Below are positions 26,415 to 35,447 of a DNA stretch of 64,000 bases, piece after piece (position 1 is the stretch's first letter; each line of letters starts with the position of its first letter). The notes under the pieces were generated by a model. It had not been told where the DNA came from and did no database searches. It saw only the letters and a program-made list of their open reading frames with translations. Origin of the DNA: CAUZWH01 sp965247665. GTDB lineage: Bacteria > Pseudomonadota > Alphaproteobacteria > SHVV01. The DNA is taken from contig CBDFHH010000005.1 of assembly GCA_965247665.1 (NCBI GenBank), positions 1,612,001 to 1,676,000 on the forward strand, given 5' to 3'. The position numbers and the translations under genes were made by a program.

Positions 26415-27620
26415 ATGGCCCGTACCGAACAGGAGTGGAGGCGGCCGCTCGATCTCCCGCCATCTCACTACATCGACAATCGCGTCTATACCGGCGAAGA
26501 GATTTTCCGGGAGGAGCTGGACAATATCTACAAGAAGGTCTGGACCCTGGTCTGCCACGAAAGCGAAGTGGCCGAGACGGGTGACTTCCGCACCATGGAG
26601 TACGCCGACGTTCCGATACTGATTACGCGCAGCGAGGACGGCCGGATTCGGACGTTCGTCAACACATGCTCGCACCGCGGCGCGACGCTGGTGGAAGAAC
26701 CGAGCGGTAATGCACGCGGTTTCACGTGCATTTTTCACATGTGGTCGTATGACTCGTTCGGCAATTGCATCTCGATGACGCGGGACGAGGCCTATCAACC
26801 GGTCAACTGCCAGCCACAGGACGTTGGTCTTAGAGAGATAAGGACGGAAGTACGCCTGGGCCTGGTCTTCATAAACCTGGACGACGACGCCGGATCACTG
26901 GATGAGTTTCTCGGTGATGGTCTCGAGAACGTCGAGCCCATCCTCAGCTTTGGGCCGATGGAGGTCTATCACTATCACGAGCAAATCATCCACGCGAACT
27001 GGAAGCACCTGCAGGAGGTGAGCTCCGAGATTTACCACGCCAACATGCACCGGATGGAAAGCCGGGAGACGATGAATCAACCGGACTACCACGATCGTGT
27101 GTGGAAGCTGTATCCCAACGGGCACATGACGTTGTTGGGGTCCTTCAACGTCAACTATGTCGGCCAGCAGGGTTGGGGGCACGACCACCAGGGCATAACC
27201 ATGCCGGGTTTGCAGCCGCGCGAATTCCGGGTTCTCGACATATGGCCCAATACGGCGATGGTGTTTCGCGATTCCGCCGCCCGCTTCGATACCGTCGTTC
27301 CCCTTGGCCCCGAGCGGACGCTGCTACGGATGCGCGGCTTCGGCATCAAGGGCGAGTCCGAAGAAGACCGCCTGAAGCGTTATCGCGACCACAACATATT
27401 GTGGGGGCCGTTTGGCTGGAATGTCCCGGAAGACAACATCGTTACGCTCATGCAGCAGGTGTCGCACCGCGAGCGCCGCGCGAGCTACAGCATCATCGCG
27501 CGGGAGGAGGAGCTCAAGCCGCACGACGAAGGCACGCTGCGTCACTACTACCGGGAATGGGAACGGCGCGTTGGTCGCTCGGCGAGCACGCTTGAGCCCC
27601 TGCGGGAAGCGGCTGAGTGA
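26415..27620 (+). CDS. Rieske aromatic-ring-hydroxylating dioxygenase, alpha subunit (first)
   Basis: Catalytic subunit of a non-heme iron oxygenase. The 401 residues carry the Rieske ligands Cys85 and His87 (CSHRG) and Cys105 and His108 (CIFH). The mononuclear iron site is in NWKHLQEVSSEIYHANMH, with Glu where naphthalene dioxygenase has Asp. The closing YREWERRVGRSAS is shared with the other two alpha subunits nearby. ATG 26415 has AGGAAGGGA upstream. A beta-subunit gene follows at 27669. No ferredoxin or reductase gene is seen nearby, so electrons must come from elsewhere. Confidence 0.93.
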   Translation: MARTEQEWRRPLDLPPSHYIDNRVYTGEEIFREELDNIYKKVWTLVCHESEVAETGDFRTMEYADVPILITRSEDGRIRTFVNTCSHRGATLVEEPSGNARGFTCIFHMWSYDSFGNCISMTRDEAYQPVNCQPQDVGLREIRTEVRLGLVFINLDDDAGSLDEFLGDGLENVEPILSFGPMEVYHYHEQIIHANWKHLQEVSSEIYHANMHRMESRETMNQPDYHDRVWKLYPNGHMTLLGSFNVNYVGQQGWGHDHQGITMPGLQPREFRVLDIWPNTAMVFRDSAARFDTVVPLGPERTLLRMRGFGIKGESEEDRLKRYRDHNILWGPFGWNVPEDNIVTLMQQVSHRERRASYSIIAREEELKPHDEGTLRHYYREWERRVGRSASTLEPLREAAE

Positions 27621-27668
27621 CCGACGACCACGACGTCCGCGCTTGGCACCAACCACGAAGCATGAACG

Positions 27669-28124
27669 ATGGGCGCTAATCCTGATCTCGCCGGTTTGAT
27701 CTACAAATCCTGCCGGCTGCTCGACGAGAACAGGTTCGATGAGTGGCTGGCCCTGTGCACCCCGGACTTCAACTATCGCATCACCGCCTACAGCACCGAG
27801 ATCCGCAAGGAGATGGAGTGGCTCAACCACGATTTCGAACTGCTCAAGACGCGGTTTGACGATCTCCCGCACCACGTCGTCGTGAAGGGGACCTACCGGC
27901 GCCACGCCAGCATGTGCGAGGAAGTGGAACGCGCCAACGGCATCGCCAAAATGGACAGCTCGGTGATCGTCTACCACACCGATCTAAAGGGAGCATCGCG
28001 CTTGTTCGCCGTCGTCCGATATGGCGATACCATATCGCTCGACGGCGAAACGCCCCTGCTTGCCGAACGTGTGGTGCGCATGGAGACGCGAAGCCTCGAG
28101 TTTTCGCCGACGATCATTCTCTGA
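27669..28124 (+). CDS. Ring-hydroxylating dioxygenase, beta subunit
   Basis: A 151-residue protein of the SnoaL/NTF2-like fold that forms the structural beta subunit of alpha3beta3 dioxygenases. LLDENRFDEWLALCTPDFNY, YSTEIRKEMEWL and the closing RVVRMETRSLEF are typical. It lies between two alpha-subunit genes (26415 and 28145) and could serve either. The related beta gene at 34988-35440 shares the pattern FxYRIxxYSTEIR. Its small size and lack of metal ligands fit a structural role. Confidence 0.88.
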   Translation: MGANPDLAGLIYKSCRLLDENRFDEWLALCTPDFNYRITAYSTEIRKEMEWLNHDFELLKTRFDDLPHHVVVKGTYRRHASMCEEVERANGIAKMDSSVIVYHTDLKGASRLFAVVRYGDTISLDGETPLLAERVVRMETRSLEFSPTIIL

Positions 28125-28144
28125 GACCTTAGAAGGAATCCGGC

Positions 28145-29344
28145 ATGTCGCGAAACGCAGCAGAGTGGGAAGTGCCGCCGAGGAATGTCCCGCCGACCCA
28201 CTACCTCGACAACCAAATCTACACGAGTGAGGAGATCTTCGAGGAAGAGCGGGCCAAGGTCTTCCGCCGCGTCTGGAAGTTCGTTTGCCACGTGAGCGAG
28301 CTGCCCGACAATTTCGATTACATCACCACATCGGTGGCCGGGACGCCGCTGCTCATCGTCCGCGGTGACGATGGAAACATACGCTCCTTCCTCAACATCT
28401 GTTCGCACCGCGCCGCTCAGGTCGTCCGCGAGCCGAGCGGCAATGCGGCGACATTCACCTGCCTGTTCCACCTGTGGTCATACGATGCCCGGGGAAACTG
28501 CGTGTCCGTCACACGCGGTGAAGGCTTCGAACCCTTCAATTGCAGCAAGGACGATCTCGGTTTGCGCGAGGTCAAAACCCGGGTTTACCTGGGCCTCGTC
28601 TTCGTCAACCTCGATGACGACTGCGTGTCATTCGAGGATCATTTCGGCGACGCTTTCGAGCACGTCGAGACGATACTCGGGACGGTCCCGCTCGAGGTCT
28701 TTCACTACCATTCGACGGTTTTGGAGACCAACTGGAAGAACTGGGTCGAGTTGAACACCGAGATCTACCACGAGTACCTGCACTACATTAATCGACTGAC
28801 CAGCTTGAAGGAGCCAAGCTATCACGACCGCGATTGGATTCTCTACGATGGCGGGCATCAGGTGCTTCAAGGCCCGTTATATTCGGATTACACGAAGATC
28901 AAGGGGTGGCGTCAGCGCGACCGCAAACCGTTGCCGGGCCTGGAGCCCAGAGAGTCGAAGAACTACAACCTATGGCCCGATTTCCTTCTCGTCGCGCGGG
29001 CGACGGTGTTTCGCCTCGATTCCGTCACGCCGCTGAGTCCGACCCGCACGCTGGTCGAGTTCCGGGGTCTCGGTATCAAGGGCGAATCGGCCGAGGACCG
29101 CGCGATTCGGGTGGCCGACCACAACGATTTCTGGGGTCCGTTCGGTCGCAACATTCCGGAGGACAATCAGGCTTCCGAATCGCAAACCGCGGCAATGGCG
29201 AGCGGATTTGCACCGCTCAGCTTGATTGCGCGAGAGGAAGGCACCAAGCCGCAAACCGAGGAGACGCTGCGGCATTTTTACCGCGAATGGAGCCGCCGCA
29301 TGGGCCGGTCCGCCAGCGGTGCTATGCGGCTGGCAGCGGAGTAG
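28145..29344 (+). CDS. Rieske aromatic-ring-hydroxylating dioxygenase, alpha subunit (second)
   Basis: A 399-residue alpha subunit parallel to the first. It shows Rieske motifs CSHRA and CLFH, and the mononuclear iron stretch NWKNWVELNTEIYHEYLH. WGPFGRNIPEDN and FYREWSRRMGRSAS are shared with its neighbours. In the first Rieske motif the usual Gly after CSHR is Ala. GAAGGA is positioned before the ATG. The alpha-beta-alpha order suggests two oxygenases sharing one beta subunit, or a recent duplication of the alpha gene. Confidence 0.93.
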   Translation: MSRNAAEWEVPPRNVPPTHYLDNQIYTSEEIFEEERAKVFRRVWKFVCHVSELPDNFDYITTSVAGTPLLIVRGDDGNIRSFLNICSHRAAQVVREPSGNAATFTCLFHLWSYDARGNCVSVTRGEGFEPFNCSKDDLGLREVKTRVYLGLVFVNLDDDCVSFEDHFGDAFEHVETILGTVPLEVFHYHSTVLETNWKNWVELNTEIYHEYLHYINRLTSLKEPSYHDRDWILYDGGHQVLQGPLYSDYTKIKGWRQRDRKPLPGLEPRESKNYNLWPDFLLVARATVFRLDSVTPLSPTRTLVEFRGLGIKGESAEDRAIRVADHNDFWGPFGRNIPEDNQASESQTAAMASGFAPLSLIAREEGTKPQTEETLRHFYREWSRRMGRSASGAMRLAAE

Positions 29345-29471
29345 GGGGATCGAAACGTTCCCGCGTTGGTGGCTGACCCGGCCCGCGCGTGGATATCGGG
29401 CTTCGGCCTGGATAAGATGGGCCGCAGTACCCGGGAAATCTCGTAGTGGGAAACACAGGGAGGAAATAGGG

Positions 29472-30491
29472 ATGCAAAGCTTGAGGAATTATGCGCTTGC
29501 GGCCATAGCCGCCCTGGCGCTGGTGATCGCCACGTTCGGCCAGGCGCAGGCGGCCGAGGTCACGCTGAAGGCGGCTTCTTACACACCCGTGCAGAGCCTG
29601 TTTACCAAGCAGTTCCGCGCCTTCGTCGACAAGGTGAACGCCGAGGGTAAGGGACTGGTCCAGATCAACTTTCTCGGTGGTGCGCCGAAGGTGATGTCCG
29701 TCTTGGAGATGGGGGGCGCGGTCAGCAAAGGCATCATCGACATGGCCAGCATCAGCTGTGTCTTCTGCCTCACCCAATTCCCGACCGCGACGGCGACGTT
29801 CTTTACCGGATACGACACTCAGGAAATGCGCGAAAACGGTACCTTCGAGGTGATGCGGGAGCTCTATGTAAAGCACATGAAGGTGCACTATCTGGCACGC
29901 ACCAACGACCGGTTGACGCTCAGCCTTTTTATGAACAAACCGGTCAGCAAGATCGACGATTTCAAGGGGATGAAGATCCGCACGAGTCCCCTACACAGTC
30001 CGTTCGTTAACGGGTTGGGCGCGACCGCAATCGAAATGCGCTTTGGCGACACCTACTCCGGCCTCGAGCGCGGTCTGGTCGTGGGATATGCCTGGCCGAC
30101 CATGGGGGTTTTCGATTTCGGACTGCAGGACGTCACGAAGTATCGGGTTGAGCCGGAGTACTATCTCATCGACATGAGCCTGTTGGTGAATCTCAACACC
30201 TGGAACAAGCTCGACGAGGAGCAACAGGACTTTCTGCACAGAATGGCACTGTGGATTGAGAGCACGAACAAGGACGGCGACGTGCTCAACATATCCGAGA
30301 AGAAGCGCCAGGATGACTACGGCTTCAAACTGATACGTTTCGAGGGTGATGAGTGTCGCAAGTATGTACGGATCGCCTACGACGCCGCGTGGGATGGTCT
30401 GAGGAAGCGCGATGCCGCCACCACCGATCGGCTGAAGAAACTGCTCTACGACGAGAAGGGCGTTATCGACCGCTTCTGCACCTACAAGTAA
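29472..30491 (+). CDS. dctP: TRAP transporter substrate-binding protein (DctP)
   Basis: Periplasmic receptor of a TRAP importer for an organic acid. The 339-residue protein has a signal peptide ending QAQAAE. TLKAASYTPVQSLFTKQFRAF follows, then FKGMKIRTSPLHSPFVNGLGA, the DctP segment whose Arg binds the substrate carboxylate. An unusual CVFC pair occurs at about residue 97. GGGAGGAAATAGGG precedes ATG 29472. The membrane subunits DctQ and DctM follow. Placement directly after the Rieske genes suggests uptake of their substrate. Confidence 0.92.
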   Translation: MQSLRNYALAAIAALALVIATFGQAQAAEVTLKAASYTPVQSLFTKQFRAFVDKVNAEGKGLVQINFLGGAPKVMSVLEMGGAVSKGIIDMASISCVFCLTQFPTATATFFTGYDTQEMRENGTFEVMRELYVKHMKVHYLARTNDRLTLSLFMNKPVSKIDDFKGMKIRTSPLHSPFVNGLGATAIEMRFGDTYSGLERGLVVGYAWPTMGVFDFGLQDVTKYRVEPEYYLIDMSLLVNLNTWNKLDEEQQDFLHRMALWIESTNKDGDVLNISEKKRQDDYGFKLIRFEGDECRKYVRIAYDAAWDGLRKRDAATTDRLKKLLYDEKGVIDRFCTYK

Positions 30492-30586
30492 AGAGACAGG
30501 GTCGGGTTCCGACCGTTTGCAGATGGGCCGTTAGCTGAGCACGCTTTCGGCTCATCTCTAACGGCAACACGGTTCCCGTCCGCGTC

Positions 30587-31102
30587 ATGAAGCTCATTCT
30601 TCGCACCTATCTCGGGTTCCTCGATCTCTGTGCCAACGTAGTCGGTCTGGGCGTCGCGGCGATCGCCCTGCTGGTCTCGGTCGAGGTCCTGATCCGCACC
30701 TTGGGAATTGGGACCCTTCACTGGCTCATCGAGGTCGTCGAGTACGCGCTGTTCATGATGACGTTCATCGCCGCCCCCTGGGTTCTGAGCAAGGGGGCGC
30801 ACGTGCGTGTCGACGTGCTCCTGGTGATTGCAAGTCCGCGGATGCGCTTTTACCTCGAACTGCTCATCGACTCGCTCGGGATGGTGATCTCTTTTCTCCT
30901 ATTCTATTACGGGCTCGACGCCACCATCGATTCGCTCTCCAAGAACGCCCTCATCTACAAACAACTCGTGGTCCCCGAGGGTTGGTTGCTGATCGCCCTG
31001 CCGTTCTCCGGCGCGTTGCTGACGATTGAGTTCGCACGCCGCGTGTGGCGGACGTTCACCGAAGCGGCGGTGGAAGATGTGCAAAGTCACGAAGGCTTCT
31101 AG
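30587..31102 (+). CDS. dctQ: TRAP transporter small membrane subunit (DctQ)
   Basis: A 171-residue protein with four predicted helices, beginning GFLDLCANVVGLGVAAIALL. It includes the DctQ hallmark EVVEYALFMMTFIAAPWVLSKGAHVRVD around residues 45-74. The closing segment, LIALPFSGALLTIEFARRVWRT, is also typical. It is the accessory subunit that pairs with DctM, and lies 95 bases after dctP. Confidence 0.92.
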   Translation: MKLILRTYLGFLDLCANVVGLGVAAIALLVSVEVLIRTLGIGTLHWLIEVVEYALFMMTFIAAPWVLSKGAHVRVDVLLVIASPRMRFYLELLIDSLGMVISFLLFYYGLDATIDSLSKNALIYKQLVVPEGWLLIALPFSGALLTIEFARRVWRTFTEAAVEDVQSHEGF

Positions 31103-31118
31103 CTAGGCGCGCGATTTG

Positions 31119-32444
31119 ATGCCCTGGGAAGCCGCCTTGCTACTCCTGATGGGCGGCTATCTTGTATTGATGGCGCTGGGGCTGCCGGTCGCGTTTGCGT
31201 TTTTTGGCATCAATCTGATCGGCGCCTTCATTTTCCTGGGCGGCGAAATCGGGCTCGCGCAACTGGGCCGCAACGCGATGGGCGCGTTATCGACGTTCAT
31301 TCTCGTACCGATCCCGCTGTTTCTTCTGATGGGGGAGATCCTTTTTCAAACCGGCGTGGCGTTACGCGCGATCGATGCGATAGACGGCCTTATCAGACGT
31401 GTGCCCGGGCGCCTGTCGATCGTCTCGATCGTGGGCGGCACGGTGTTCTCGTCGCTCTCGGGTTCGACGGTCGCGAACGCCGCCGTGCTTGGCAGCGTTT
31501 TGCTGCCGGATATGTTGCGCCGACGCTACAACCCAAGCTTTGCGATGGGGCCGATCATGGCGGTCGGCGGGGTCGCCATGCTGATCCCGCCGTCGGCGCT
31601 AGCGGTGCTTCTGGGCGGCTTGGCTGGGATTTCGATCGCCAAGCTGCTGATCGCCGGGATCATACCCGGCCTCCTCATGTGCGCGGTGTTCCTGGTCTAT
31701 GTAATGGTGCGCTCCGCGATCAGCCCCCAGTTGGCGCCGCCGTACGACGTCGAGCATCTCACCCAGTGGCAGCGTTGGCGCGCGTTCGTCATCTACGTGG
31801 TCCCACTGTTCAGCATCTTTATCGTCGTCGTCGGCAGCATCGTCGTCGGCATCGCCACGCCCACCGAGTCCGCGGCGCTTGGCTGTGTCGCTTGCGTCGT
31901 GGTTGCGGCAGCCTACCGGTCGCTTACCTGGCGCGCCCTGCTCAAGGCATTCCAGGAGACCGCGAAGATATTCGTGATGATCCTGTTCATCATTGCCGCC
32001 TCGCTGACGTTCTCGCAAATCCTCGCGTTCTCCGGCGCCACCAACGGTCTGCTCGATCTGGTCGGCGGTATGGGGCTGTCACACATGACGGTGCTGCTGG
32101 GAATGATCGTCGTGCTGCTGGTCCTGGGTGCCTTCATGGATCAGGTGAGCATGCTGCTGATCACCCTGCCATTTTATATGCCCTTGGCCCGGGGCTTGGG
32201 GATCGATGTCGTCTGGCTCGGTGTACTGATCCTGATAGCGATGGAGATCAGCCTTCTTACGCCGCCGTTCGGCATTCTGCTCTACGTGATGAAGGGCGTG
32301 GCACCGGGCCACATTACGCTCAATCAGATCTGGGTGGCGGCCATCCCCTTCATCATCCTGGAGCTCATCGTCCTGGCTCTGATCGTTATTTTTCCGGCGC
32401 TCTCGACCTGGCTCCCCGATCAAGTTGTCCGGCCGCTAGTCTGA
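31119..32444 (+). CDS. dctM: TRAP transporter large membrane subunit (DctM)
   Basis: The 441-residue channel subunit with about twelve helices. LMALGLPVAFAFFGINLIGAF, VSIVGGTVFSSLSGSTVANAA and MAVGGVAMLIPPSALAVLLGGL are DctM landmarks, and MEISLLTPPFGILLYVMKG lies in the sodium-binding half. ATG 31119 is preferred over the TTG immediately before it. The three TRAP genes form one unit. A CGCCGCTTCGGCG hairpin at 32452-32464 lies at the convergent end. Confidence 0.94.
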   Translation: MPWEAALLLLMGGYLVLMALGLPVAFAFFGINLIGAFIFLGGEIGLAQLGRNAMGALSTFILVPIPLFLLMGEILFQTGVALRAIDAIDGLIRRVPGRLSIVSIVGGTVFSSLSGSTVANAAVLGSVLLPDMLRRRYNPSFAMGPIMAVGGVAMLIPPSALAVLLGGLAGISIAKLLIAGIIPGLLMCAVFLVYVMVRSAISPQLAPPYDVEHLTQWQRWRAFVIYVVPLFSIFIVVVGSIVVGIATPTESAALGCVACVVVAAAYRSLTWRALLKAFQETAKIFVMILFIIAASLTFSQILAFSGATNGLLDLVGGMGLSHMTVLLGMIVVLLVLGAFMDQVSMLLITLPFYMPLARGLGIDVVWLGVLILIAMEISLLTPPFGILLYVMKGVAPGHITLNQIWVAAIPFIILELIVLALIVIFPALSTWLPDQVVRPLV

Positions 32445-32467
32445 CACCAACGCCGCTTCGGCGCGCC

Positions 32468-33145
32468 TCACCCCGTCAGCGCGCGGGCGAACAGCTCTAG
32501 CGTATGATCTTGGGCAAGTTGCGCGGAAGCCGCGTCGTAGGTGGGTCGTTCGTCGCAAACGAATCCGTGGTCGGCCGGGTAGATGTGAACTTCAACGTCG
32601 GGGTACGCGGCCTTTATGGCTTCGCCCACGGCGGGCGGGACATTCTCATCCCTTTCACCGAAGTGGCAGATGACGGGGCACTTGGGGATTTCGTTGACGT
32701 ACTGCTCGGTGGTGCGGCCGTAATAGCTCGACGCGCAAGCCATCTCAAGCCGGCACGCCGCCAACCAGGCGACCAGCCCGCCGAAGCAATAGCCGACGAT
32801 GCCCACGGTGCCTGCGCTCCCGAGGTGGTCCACGGTCGCTTTGACGTCGAGCATCACCCAGTCCAGGTGATCCGGGTCGAGGGTTTTACGTAACGAGAGG
32901 CCCTTTTCGAACCCGGCCGGGTCGTAGTCCAGTTCGGTGTCGCGTTCGATCCGATCGTAGAGGGCCGGGGCGGCCGCCCGGTATCCGCGATCGGCAAACC
33001 AGTCGCACATGTTCCGAATATGCCCAGTGACGCCGAAGATTTCCTGGATAACGACGATGCGACCGCGTGTTTCGGTCGCCGGATCGGCCACGTAGGCACC
33101 CAGTTCGTGCCCGTCGTCGGCCTTTACCTTCTTGAACGTGCCCAT
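32468..33145 (-). CDS. Dienelactone hydrolase family protein
   Basis: A 225-residue alpha/beta hydrolase. The nucleophile is Cys120 in GYCFGG, the acid is in FGERDENVP, and the catalytic His is in ADHGFVCDERP, the pattern of dienelactone hydrolases that open the lactone formed during chlorocatechol or related ring breakdown. ATG 33145 (MGTFKKVKADDG) is favoured over the longer frame. It lies between the TRAP operon and a second hydrolase, consistent with downstream catabolism of Rieske products. Confidence 0.88.
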   Translation of the reverse strand: MGTFKKVKADDGHELGAYVADPATETRGRIVVIQEIFGVTGHIRNMCDWFADRGYRAAAPALYDRIERDTELDYDPAGFEKGLSLRKTLDPDHLDWVMLDVKATVDHLGSAGTVGIVGYCFGGLVAWLAACRLEMACASSYYGRTTEQYVNEIPKCPVICHFGERDENVPPAVGEAIKAAYPDVEVHIYPADHGFVCDERPTYDAASAQLAQDHTLELFARALTG

Positions 33146-33177
33146 GGCACCCCTTACGTCGACTTCGTATTTGCTGG

Positions 33178-34047
33178 CTAGGAACTGGCGGCCATCCACT
33201 CGCGAACCTTGACTACCCACGGATTGTCGGGATCACCGCATGATTCATTGGTCTGAAAGTGGGTGTATCCCTCGAAGACATGATGTTCGACGCCGCCGGG
33301 TTGATCGCGCAGGTCAGTGGCCAACCGTTCGCTATCGGCGGCGATCGCCGGCACATCTTTGGATCCCCAAGCGATGAAGAAAGGAACCTGATTGCCCGCG
33401 ACATGGTCGATCGGGCTTGCTTCGCGATCATCTCCGGGCCGGGCTAGAAATTCCGCCAACATCTTTTCCCGCCGGCTGCCCGGTTCGACATCCTCGAGGT
33501 GGAGATTGTGGGCGCCGCTTATAGGAAAGCAGCCCTTGAGGACGTCATCCGGCAGATCGCGCACCGCCGCGTAGTCCCTTCTCAGCGCGAGCAAGGCCGC
33601 GAGATGGCCCCCGGATGAATGACCGCCGACAAAGATGCGGTTGGGACTGCCGCCATGCTGTTCGATGTTGCGGTAGATCCAACCCAGTGCGTCAAAGCAG
33701 TCCTCGAGATGGGTTGGGAACCTGTGCTCCGGCATCAGGCGGTGGTTCACGGTTACGAAGATCGCCGGCAAGCTGATGATCGGCGGCGCGATGAAGCCCA
33801 TCCATTCCTTGAACCCGTGACGCCAGGCGCCGCCATGGATGAACATCAACACCGGCAGGCCAGTAAGGCCCTCGTCGGCGGGCAGAAAGATGTCGATTTT
33901 CTGGTAGTAGTCGTCGCCATAGGCGACATCCAGGACGTTTCGCGTCGCAGCGACCGTTTGCTTCGACATCGCGATCGCCCGGTCGACGAATTCCTGGGCG
34001 CCGGGCTCGGTGAGCTGCCCACGATCTGGCATATCTTCGAACGACAT
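33178..34047 (-). CDS. Alpha/beta hydrolase, esterase-like
   Basis: A 289-residue serine hydrolase. HGGAWRHGFKEWMG gives the HGG oxyanion motif, GGHSSGGHLAAL the nucleophile, and GYTHFQTNES the catalytic His. It resembles the hydrolase at 25303-26178 in layout (VNHRLMPEHRFP near the lid), so the two may be distant duplicates. It is co-directional with the dienelactone hydrolase gene 32 bases downstream, likely one transcript. Confidence 0.88.
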   Translation of the reverse strand: MSFEDMPDRGQLTEPGAQEFVDRAIAMSKQTVAATRNVLDVAYGDDYYQKIDIFLPADEGLTGLPVLMFIHGGAWRHGFKEWMGFIAPPIISLPAIFVTVNHRLMPEHRFPTHLEDCFDALGWIYRNIEQHGGSPNRIFVGGHSSGGHLAALLALRRDYAAVRDLPDDVLKGCFPISGAHNLHLEDVEPGSRREKMLAEFLARPGDDREASPIDHVAGNQVPFFIAWGSKDVPAIAADSERLATDLRDQPGGVEHHVFEGYTHFQTNESCGDPDNPWVVKVREWMAASS

Positions 34048-34190
34048 CGGCGCCCCCTGCGTTCCTCGTGATGGTGAGCCTTAAACTACCGCCGGTAATT
34101 GACGCACGCCACTCTATCCGGCGCCGAACGGGTCGGCGCCGCCACCGCTACAGCCGATCCCGACTATCCCGACGGCGGCGGCGCGCACCT

Positions 34191-34928
34191 TCAGCCGAGC
34201 AGCGTGGTAACGCCAATCACCAGGAGGAGAACGAGGGCAAACCGCCGATAGCGGACATCGTCGGCCTGCCGGAAAAGATGGCTACCGAACCAAATGCTCA
34301 GGGCGTAGAGCGGTGCCGCCACCACGGTCCGCCACAGCACCGTGGTGTCGATGGCCCCAGCCACGGTCAGCGTGACAACACCGGCCACCGTCGGGAAGGT
34401 CAGATAAACCACCAGATTGGCCCGGTGCGCTCTGGCCGGATCGGGGCCGGTAAGGAGGTAAAGAATGGCAGGCGGTCCCCCCATGCCCGTGGCGCCGTGG
34501 AGGAGACCGCTGAGTGCGCCGACCCCCGCGGTGACGCCCGGCGGACGGCGGCCCTCGTAGCGCCAGCCCAAGCTCGCAAACAGCACGTAGGTCAGCACGA
34601 CCACGCCGATGGCAAGCTGGACGATGTGTGCGTCGACCGTAACCAGCAGGTGGTTGCCGACGGGAACGCCACACGCAGCGACGACGCCCATCAGGCTCAT
34701 CTGACGTAAATCGCAGTGTCGGGCAGCCGATGGAACCATTTGTATGCTGGTCAACAACAGCAGGATGTAACACGTCGCGACGGCCTGCACCGGACCCCAT
34801 AGGAGCGTGAATAAAGGCATCATGACGATTGCTGCACCGAAACCCGAGAAACCGGCGACGAGAGCGCCGAGGACCGCCGCGCCAACACCAAAGATCAGGT
34901 CGAGTGTGAAGAAGCCGTCAGGGATCAT
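34191..34928 (-). CDS. TauE/SafE family (TSUP) membrane transporter
   Basis: A 245-residue permease with about eight helices. GVGAAVLGALVAGFSGFGAAIVMMPLF at the start and ALSGLLHGATGMGGPPAILYLL in the middle are the paired half-repeat signatures of the TSUP superfamily. Members export sulfite, sulfoacetate or related anions or take up organic acids; the substrate is not clear. It sits between the hydrolases and a third Rieske pair, and may export a by-product of catabolism. Confidence 0.85.
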   Translation of the reverse strand: MIPDGFFTLDLIFGVGAAVLGALVAGFSGFGAAIVMMPLFTLLWGPVQAVATCYILLLLTSIQMVPSAARHCDLRQMSLMGVVAACGVPVGNHLLVTVDAHIVQLAIGVVVLTYVLFASLGWRYEGRRPPGVTAGVGALSGLLHGATGMGGPPAILYLLTGPDPARAHRANLVVYLTFPTVAGVVTLTVAGAIDTTVLWRTVVAAPLYALSIWFGSHLFRQADDVRYRRFALVLLLVIGVTTLLG

Positions 34929-34987
34929 GGATGGTCAGCGCAAATCTGCGGCCTGCGGCCACACGCAGAGGGCGATCCTTTGCTCGC

Positions 34988-35440
34988 TTAGATCGGCGCT
35001 TGCCACCCGAGGCCGATGTCGCGGGTCTCGAGCCGCGCGGTCCGGCTCAGCAACAGCGGCTCGGCGCTGATGTCAATCTCGTCGTGATAGTGCCCGCCGG
35101 CGAACAGCTTGGACTGACCGTCGGCGGCGGTGTGCATGACGATGAGCGAGCTGGTGACCGACGCGCGCATGCCGTTGCGTTCGACCAGGCAGACCGAGGC
35201 TTGGCGCATCAGCGTGCCGAGCAAGCGGAGGTGGTCGGGCAAGACCTCGATCAGCGTTTCCAACGTCGCGCGGTCGTGGCTCATCCACACCATGTCGTTG
35301 CGGATTTCGGTGCTGTAGACGCGGATCCGGTACGTGAAGGTCGACGCGCACAGTTCGAGGAACGCCGCGAAGTCTTCTTTGTCGAGATAGAGGCAGGAAC
35401 GGCCGATCAGCTGCCGGATTGCATCGTCGCCGACCGCCAT
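34988..35440 (-). CDS. Ring-hydroxylating dioxygenase, beta subunit (second)
   Basis: A 150-residue SnoaL-like protein, MAVGDDAIRQLIGRSCLYLD at the start, with FTYRIRVYSTEIRNDMVWM and TARLETRDIGL near the end, closely matching the beta subunit at 27669. ATG 35440 lies seven bases after the stop of the alpha gene upstream, so the two form an alpha-beta unit on the minus strand. It should assemble with the alpha subunit at 35448-36641. Confidence 0.87.
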   Translation of the reverse strand: MAVGDDAIRQLIGRSCLYLDKEDFAAFLELCASTFTYRIRVYSTEIRNDMVWMSHDRATLETLIEVLPDHLRLLGTLMRQASVCLVERNGMRASVTSSLIVMHTAADGQSKLFAGGHYHDEIDISAEPLLLSRTARLETRDIGLGWQAPI

Positions 35441-35447
35441 GACGGTG